The notes below the pieces were generated by a model that saw nothing but the letters and a program-made list of their open reading frames with translations, did not search any database and was not told the origin of the DNA. A stretch of DNA of 64,000 bases from Linanthus parryae (taxonomy: Eukaryota; Streptophyta; Magnoliopsida; Ericales; Polemoniaceae): assembly GCA_023055425.1 (NCBI GenBank), contig JALGPY010000007.1, forward strand, positions 18,858,001 through 18,922,000, written 5' to 3'. The position numbers were made by a program, and so were the translations under genes. Below are positions 58,801 to 64,000 of this stretch, piece by piece. Every line of letters begins with the position of its first letter. The first letter of the stretch is position 1.

Positions 58801-61800
58801 TATACCCAATATTTAAAGAGTGATAAGCACAAATATTCACACACCTATAGCGGAGTGTATCATACGTGTGGTGTAAAACACAGTGATTTAACTAGCGTAT
58901 TGTAGTTCAATATTTTATCAACTCTTCGATATCTTAACGAAAATGATTTTTCCTTAACCTGTATGCTCTTAGATTTGAACTCAGATGATTACTACTACAA
59001 CAAAGCGACAAACAGTACAAGGACAAAATGAGAGGAGGTTCAACAGGATAGAAATGGAACATACTTGCAGAACCGGTTCCTTGGCAAGTATAGCAGTTCC
59101 TGACTGATCTGCTGGTTGAGGTTTTACAGGATGATTTTTTATCTGAGAGGGAGAATCATAAATAAGTCATTACAAGATAATTCAAAAAGCAGAATCACTA
59201 AAACGCAAACAGAGTGACAAGTGACATGATATGTTCAACTCGCGTGACCATTTTGGTAAAATACTGAGAAAAGAATCTTGCATGAATAAATTACAAGGTT
59301 AAATGTATCTTTGGTTTGACAAATAGGATGCATGAGTTGTATAAAGGTCTGTGTGGCTACAAAGACGTGTAAATTCAAAAAAAAATGTAAAGCATTGCTT
59401 ACCCAACAACGCATGATATCCCAAATAACATCCATCGGGGCATCTGACTTCAGCCCCAAGGGATTCACATGAGTCCCAGAAATACGATATCCTGCATTTA
59501 TGACTGCAGAACGGAATATTACTGCTGAGGGGGAAGTGCATTTCAGTGTTGCACAAAGATTGTGCAGACTAAGAAACAAAGGCACGTCTGGAAGTTCCTG
59601 AAAGCAAAGGTTCATTAAGACACATTAGCTTCAGTAATATGAGAGAGTATGACATAACCCATAAAACTAAGGGAAATAGCATCAAAGAAACCCAATTCAT
59701 CAATTTGCAAAACTAAACATTTCGTGGAATGCAGCCATACCTTTTCTATATGCATTAAACAAGAACAGAAGTGCAGTAAGTTAGTGGTTGCTTATAGCCT
59801 AATAAAAGTACAATATAATAATGGTTCAATTATCAGAAGTACCTCTGAAATTGTTGTTAAGACAGCTGATATCCGATCATAAGCAGGATACCGACTTTTC
59901 ATAGACTTCACATCTGCTAGAATGCTAGTTACCCATTCTTGATCATGGATAGGAGCAGACCATATAGGGCCACCCATGTTATATTTTTTTCCGCAATGTT
60001 CGCATTCTTGATGAACAACAGGACCGAATCCAGGTAGATATCTGACGCTGTTACTCTAGAAGACCAAATAACAAAACAAAAACAATGAAGAGCAAAAATC
60101 AAATGTTGTCACACTCCAGCACAAAATAAAACTAGGAAAGAAAACAGTTTTCTTACAGAGAATGTAACAGAAAATACATGAATCAGTCAGTTATTTTTTC
60201 AAAAGGTTTTGATCTCTTTTTGAAACCATGTACAGATTTTTGTTTTCCAAATTAAAGATTTTAAGTAAGAGAAGGAAAATAGAAGTAGGTATTCCCATTG
60301 TGTAGAAGTCTGAAACTCTGAATCCTTGTACAAACGAGTGCAAGCTATATAGAAATCATTAGAACAATATTGTTGCAAATTTAAATTTTTTGAACCTCAA
60401 TGGCCCTTAGCTTGTTATGGCAAAACATAAGGCGCACTATAGAAGAATATGTTACTAGATCCTAGTTAAGAAATATGGTCGGTAACAATCATTTCTTCAA
60501 GTGTCATTTTAAAGCACAGCTCTGACAACCCCTGGTGTATGGTTATCAACATTTCTGAAAACTGTGAAATCTAATACTCCCTCCGTCCCGAAATAAGTGT
60601 CTCACTCTTAAAAGGTAGACTACTTTTTAACTTTACTTCCCATACCTTTTTCAGATTCTTACTGTCACTTCCCAATAAAATTTCAAATAAGACAAAGGAC
60701 ATTTCATTAAAGCTATCAAGTCAAAAACACCACCTAAAACTCTGTGAGGAGGCAAATGAGACATTTATATTGTGACGGAGGGAGTAATAGGTTTTGAATA
60801 CCCGTGGTACTATTACTTGATTATACCAATGATAGTCACTGTTTTGCTCCTATATGACGCTATTTATATTTAAATTCAAATTTTGAAGAGTTATTCCAAA
60901 AATTAATACTTACTCACTTTTAAAGACAACTACAGCGGTATAGCCAATAATAGCTTTTCAAGAATACTGTTAAGATGACTTATCTCTTGGAAGACTTTCA
61001 ACAGTAGAAAAGTGAACTATGTATCAAATGTGGGGAGTATAAGTTGATGAGTTTAGTGCTCTATGGGCTGGTTTACCACTTGATCTAGTTGCCCGGGCGA
61101 TAATTTACTGTTTGAAATTATATCAATGCATAGCTAAAAGGAGTATGCACTGATAGAATTATATCAACTACTATGTTTAATCACTTGATCTATAAAATTG
61201 GAGTTATTCTTATCTTAATTTCAAATGATAAAATTTACTCTTCATAGAATATGCATTTTTATCAATGCATGAATTTTTTTGGGCTTTTTTCTTTTGTCCA
61301 ACTATTTTATAGATTAATTAGTGAATTTATTTATTTTTGAAACATGGTTTATTAGTGAATTTAATGACAAAATTTTCATGAAAATTGGGGTAATAATGTA
61401 GCAGAAATGACGCGACCGCCAGGGCGATTCTACCACCTAGGCAACCGAGCGATGCCTGGGCAATTGCCTAATTGCTAAGGTTCAGACGGACTTAGCCCAG
61501 GCAATCTACCCTATTTAACCATGTGAAGTAATAAAGATACTAAGCAAACTGAAGAGGATTAACAATACGAGTCCAACATAGTAAAGGCATATAGAATAGC
61601 AATAACTCCAACCTAGCTAAGGAAAAGAGTGCATCCAACTCACAACACCCAGTCATGCTAGGACCTGCCCAAAAGTACATGAGTTTCAAAACAATTACCT
61701 TAGAAACAGACCTCCCAAGGGGCTGAAGATGAAATGAATCACAACCAACGCACTGGTAAACATACGAGAGCTTTAGGGGAGTGTTTTTCATTGCACTTGC

Positions 61801-62047
61801 AGAGCTGCACCAAATAACTTGAGATTTCAATCAAATGAAGTCAACTGAGAGATAGGGGCTGGAGGTCAAGACAATGACATGAAGCACAATGATATCCTAG
61901 TTACAGTAATAATGTAATGTTTCTCCACAAACATCTCTAATGAAGAATTTGAACTCACGTGTATACTCGAACAAAAACTCGCACGTAGAAATCCATACTA
62001 ACTGATAGCACTGGGACAATATATCGCTTGTACCGGTTGGCATGGCT
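52640..62047 (-). CDS. TRM1: tRNA (guanine26-N2)-dimethyltransferase TRM1, C-terminal exons
   Basis: SAM-dependent enzyme that dimethylates G26 of tRNAs. Six minus-strand exons are visible: 61959..62047, 61699..61804, 59843..60055, 59403..59597, 59065..59142, 52640..52912, totalling 317 residues in consistent phase. The 5' exons (SAM-binding core) must lie beyond 64000. Recognisable blocks include [20 protein letters not shown], then [20 protein letters not shown]. The zinc-binding region has CVGCDSF...[20 protein letters not shown], followed by [30 protein letters not shown] and a lysine-rich C-terminal tail with KRKK (possible nuclear signal). Intron 59064-52913 is 6.15 kb and carries a Pack-MULE-like element and a MITE. 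Confidence 0.94.
54823..54987. mobile_element. Short MITE in TRM1 intron
   Basis: Ends AGATATTTGGTAC and GGTACCGAATATCT are inverted, with CCGTGATAC / GTATCACGG continuing inward. About 165 bp. A flanking TA on each side is compatible with a Stowaway-type insertion. Confidence 0.7.
55790..55848. repeat. (GA)n microsatellite inside the MULE
   Basis: Interrupted AG/GA dinucleotide tract. The long ORF over it (55391-55897) is a by-product of TIR and repeat sequence. Confidence 0.85.
55985..56865. mobile_element. GTATCG-rich TIR element nested in the MULE
   Basis: Starts ATAGTTATCAAAGTTTGATA and ends CGATACTGATAACAG. GTATCG/CGATAC motifs are clustered at both ends (56010-56070 and 56695-56860) around an AT-rich core. 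Architecture resembles the hAT-like element at 35730. No target duplication was found. Confidence 0.5.
57041..57262 (+). pseudogene. Captured GC-rich exon-like fragment in the MULE
   Basis: A GC-rich stretch in an AT-rich element. The frame from ATG 57041 reads [20 protein letters not shown] and later [20 protein letters not shown] to a TAG at 57197-57199. The next frame reads [18 protein letters not shown] up to a donor-like AACG|GTAATG at 57261. It looks like a first coding exon of a host gene caught by the MULE and frameshifted. The parent gene is not recognised. Confidence 0.5.
60577..60784. mobile_element. Stowaway MITE (CTCCCTCCGTC ends)
   Basis: TIR CTCCCTCCGTC / GACGGAGGGAG flanked by TA on both sides (60575-60576 and 60785-60786), 208 bp, in a TRM1 intron. 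AAATAAGTGTCTCA and TGAGACATTTATAT extend the terminal symmetry. This is the classical Tc1/mariner-derived plant MITE. Confidence 0.9.
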
Positions 62048-63436
62048 CTGCATTGATAGAATAAAAATAGAAGTTCGTATAATATTTTCAACTGGAGTTC
62101 AGAAAAGACAGGTGCAAACACTTATACATCAAAGCACAAAAAGAAAGCTTCAAAGCCTCAAAAAAAAGATAACTCGGGAAAAACACAAGCAAGCAGTAGG
62201 TACAGGCATCCCCACCCCCACACGCATACGAAGAATTTCCAAAAACTACAAATATACCCCATATGCCCCTGAGTCTCTGACTTATTTATAAATGTGCTCC
62301 CATGGAATTTCACTTGGAAGGCCCTTACGACATATCCTCTTAAACCTCAGAACTTTAAAAAGTACGAAACAGCCCCCAAATGTATAAATTAATAAGAACT
62401 TCCATTCTCTTGTTCATCACACACCTCTTTTCTCTAGAACCAGAACAATTGCTCGATTCATGTTCAAATATCACAACATTCTCAGGTCCTTTGCCTTCTG
62501 AGTTATGACTATTATCAAGGAAATCAGAGGTTCATAATGAAGCTGATGTGGACTAGAACCATCTCATCCTTTTCGCACAGATAGGTAACCGATAAAGCTG
62601 CTCCGTCTTTGTTTAGTTTGTGATTTTTAGTAGAGGTTCATAGCAATTTTCGAGTGTTATGTATGTGGAACAAACGATTGGGCACTTGTGGTGTATGGAG
62701 CTGAAACTTTCTTAAATTACAGAAATTTAGGGGTTTGGCTGTTCCAATTGAAGCCTTTTTCTTCTGGTACTAGGCATTCATTCTTATTGTGTCTCATGTG
62801 CAATAAACATGAATCTATAGCATATGATTACATGATTATATACTTGATAATTTAATAATACCATTTGTTGTTTTCTGTTCTTGGTAAGCTATCTAGATCT
62901 CAGTAGTTTTTAGCAAAATACTGAGGTAAATTTGTGGCTGTTCTTTTCGATGGGTGCTTTAGGAATTTGATCTCATTTTAGGATGAATGCAGCGAGCAGA
63001 ATTTTATCACTTTGTTAATGTCTACTATAAATGGTTTTGATTAAATTATCGGTCTTTTGGTGAAAGATGGGTTTGCAGCTATAGAGTACATTATCGAACA
63101 TGCTTCAGTGGAAAATCATATTGGTCCTTGAATATGAGAGGCATGTTTAGTTTTGTTTGAAATTTAACTTTGGTTACATATTCAACACATATATAAGATA
63201 CTATAATTTTGAGAGTGTGACTATGATTCATATACATACTGCTACGTTAATGAATCCACTTAGAGAAATTCTACCCCCCCCCCCCCCCCCCCAAACCCAA
63301 TTCTTGGTTCCGCTACTGCAAGCAAGGAGTTTTATTCATTTGCACCATACTGTCCCCAAAGATCATCCAAATAATCCCCTGGTGCATGTTTGAAAAGGGC
63401 AACTAAAGTCACCAGAATTACTCATTGCAATGACTA
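62048..63436. other. Presumed TRM1 intron, no exon found
   Basis: I looked for the preceding TRM1 exon (the GKYCHEMALRILL-type block) on the minus strand and did not find it. The sequence is AT-rich non-coding. Confidence 0.5.
63274..63292. repeat. 19-base poly(C) run
   Basis: Uninterrupted C tract in AT-rich sequence. Homopolymer length is likely to vary between individuals or reads. Confidence 0.9.
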
Positions 63437-63693
63437 CTACCTCCGTTTCTTCTGTTTCTTCCTGTTTGATTTTTTCAACCCGTAACTAGGTCAATTTGAC
63501 TCGGTGATTTGGATAGCAAAACAACGTAATTTTTTGGCAATTTTTCCATGGTATTGTAGAGTTAAGTTTACTCTACAAGACCACGAAAAGATTACCAAAT
63601 TCTTGTATCGTTTTGCTAATCAAATCAAGGGTCAAAGTGACCAGGTAAATAGTGACAAAAGGTGATTGAGGAAGAAAGAAGAAACAGAGGTAG
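63437..63693. mobile_element. Stowaway-like MITE, family 'TACCTCCGTTTC', best copy
   Basis: TIR CTACCTCCGTTTCTTC / GAAACAGAGGTAG flanked by TA on each side (63435-63436 and 63694-63695), 257 bp. Internal inverted symmetry: GGTCAATTTGACTCGGTGAT versus GGTCAAAGTGACC, and GTAGAGTTAAGTTTACTCTAC. Relatives lie at 8334-8591, 46460 (partial) and about 51715 (decayed). Confidence 0.88.
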
Positions 63694-64000
63694 TACTATA
63701 TAAGCAGGTAATGCAACGTATCAGCGAACTCAAATCTATACAAGACGAATGATATGACTGAACACCCAAGGGTACAGAGTTTCCAACACGGTGATTTCTA
63801 GTTAAAAGTATTGACCAATACAGGTCTTCAGTTTTCCTCTTAGACTACTAGACTGCAAGCCCAAAACACTTAATCTAGAAAGAGCAAACAGAAAAGCGAA
63901 GTTTGGATGTACAATTCAAACTCTGAAGGCCAAAATGTATCTGACTGTGCAACATATAGGAATAAAAAAAGTTTCTAGAGCATTTTTTTTACTGGATGCA

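Overview
This window is nuclear DNA of a flowering plant, most likely a eudicot. The genes have many GT-AG introns, AT-rich intergenic DNA, plant-only families (SPIRAL1-like, RGP/UDP-arabinopyranose mutase, PPR) and a dense load of MITEs, Helitrons and decayed LINEs. No species can be named from the sequence alone.

Layout, left to right: the last two exons of cytosolic leucyl-tRNA synthetase (+, 1-3578); a SPIRAL1-like microtubule-associated gene with a 5'UTR intron (+, 7253-9127); ribosomal protein eL39 (-, 10322-18770); a DUF2039 / C9orf85-like zinc-binding protein gene (+, 20804-23427); an SLC25A44-like mitochondrial carrier gene (-, 25610-32436); a long TE-rich gap; UDP-arabinopyranose mutase / RGP (+, 40674-43173); a TE and pseudogene zone with a tRNA-Asp(GTC) gene (-, 46049-46120); a PPR fragment; a small plant-specific gene of unknown function (-, 50530-51107); and the 3' six exons of tRNA (guanine26-N2)-dimethyltransferase TRM1 (-, 52640-62047), whose 5' part lies beyond the window. 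From memory, Arabidopsis chromosomes 3 and 5 carry SP1L, RPL39, DUF2039, RGP, carrier and TRM1 homologues in a similar order, so this looks like an ancient conserved gene block.

The most unusual locus is eL39. Its first coding exon holds only the ATG, and intron 1 spans about 8.2 kb. The promoter-proximal part of that intron is a nearly perfect tandem array of about 23 copies of a 246-bp unit (13154-18813). Each unit carries the end of the 5'UTR, the ATG and its splice donor. The promoter-distal part (10749-13120) carries five alternating pairs of two C/D-box snoRNAs, some decayed, whose guide segments match conserved 25S rRNA sequences. One ribosomal-protein intron therefore hosts both an amplified start-exon array and an amplified rRNA-modification snoRNA array.

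Mobile DNA explains much of the rest. There is a 2.58-kb Pack-MULE-like element with a perfect 9-bp target duplication inside a TRM1 intron, a 904-bp hAT-like element with an 8-bp target duplication, Helitrons ending in CTAG/CTAA, several MITE families with more than one copy here, nested insertions, and a stray duplicate of a TRM1 exon.
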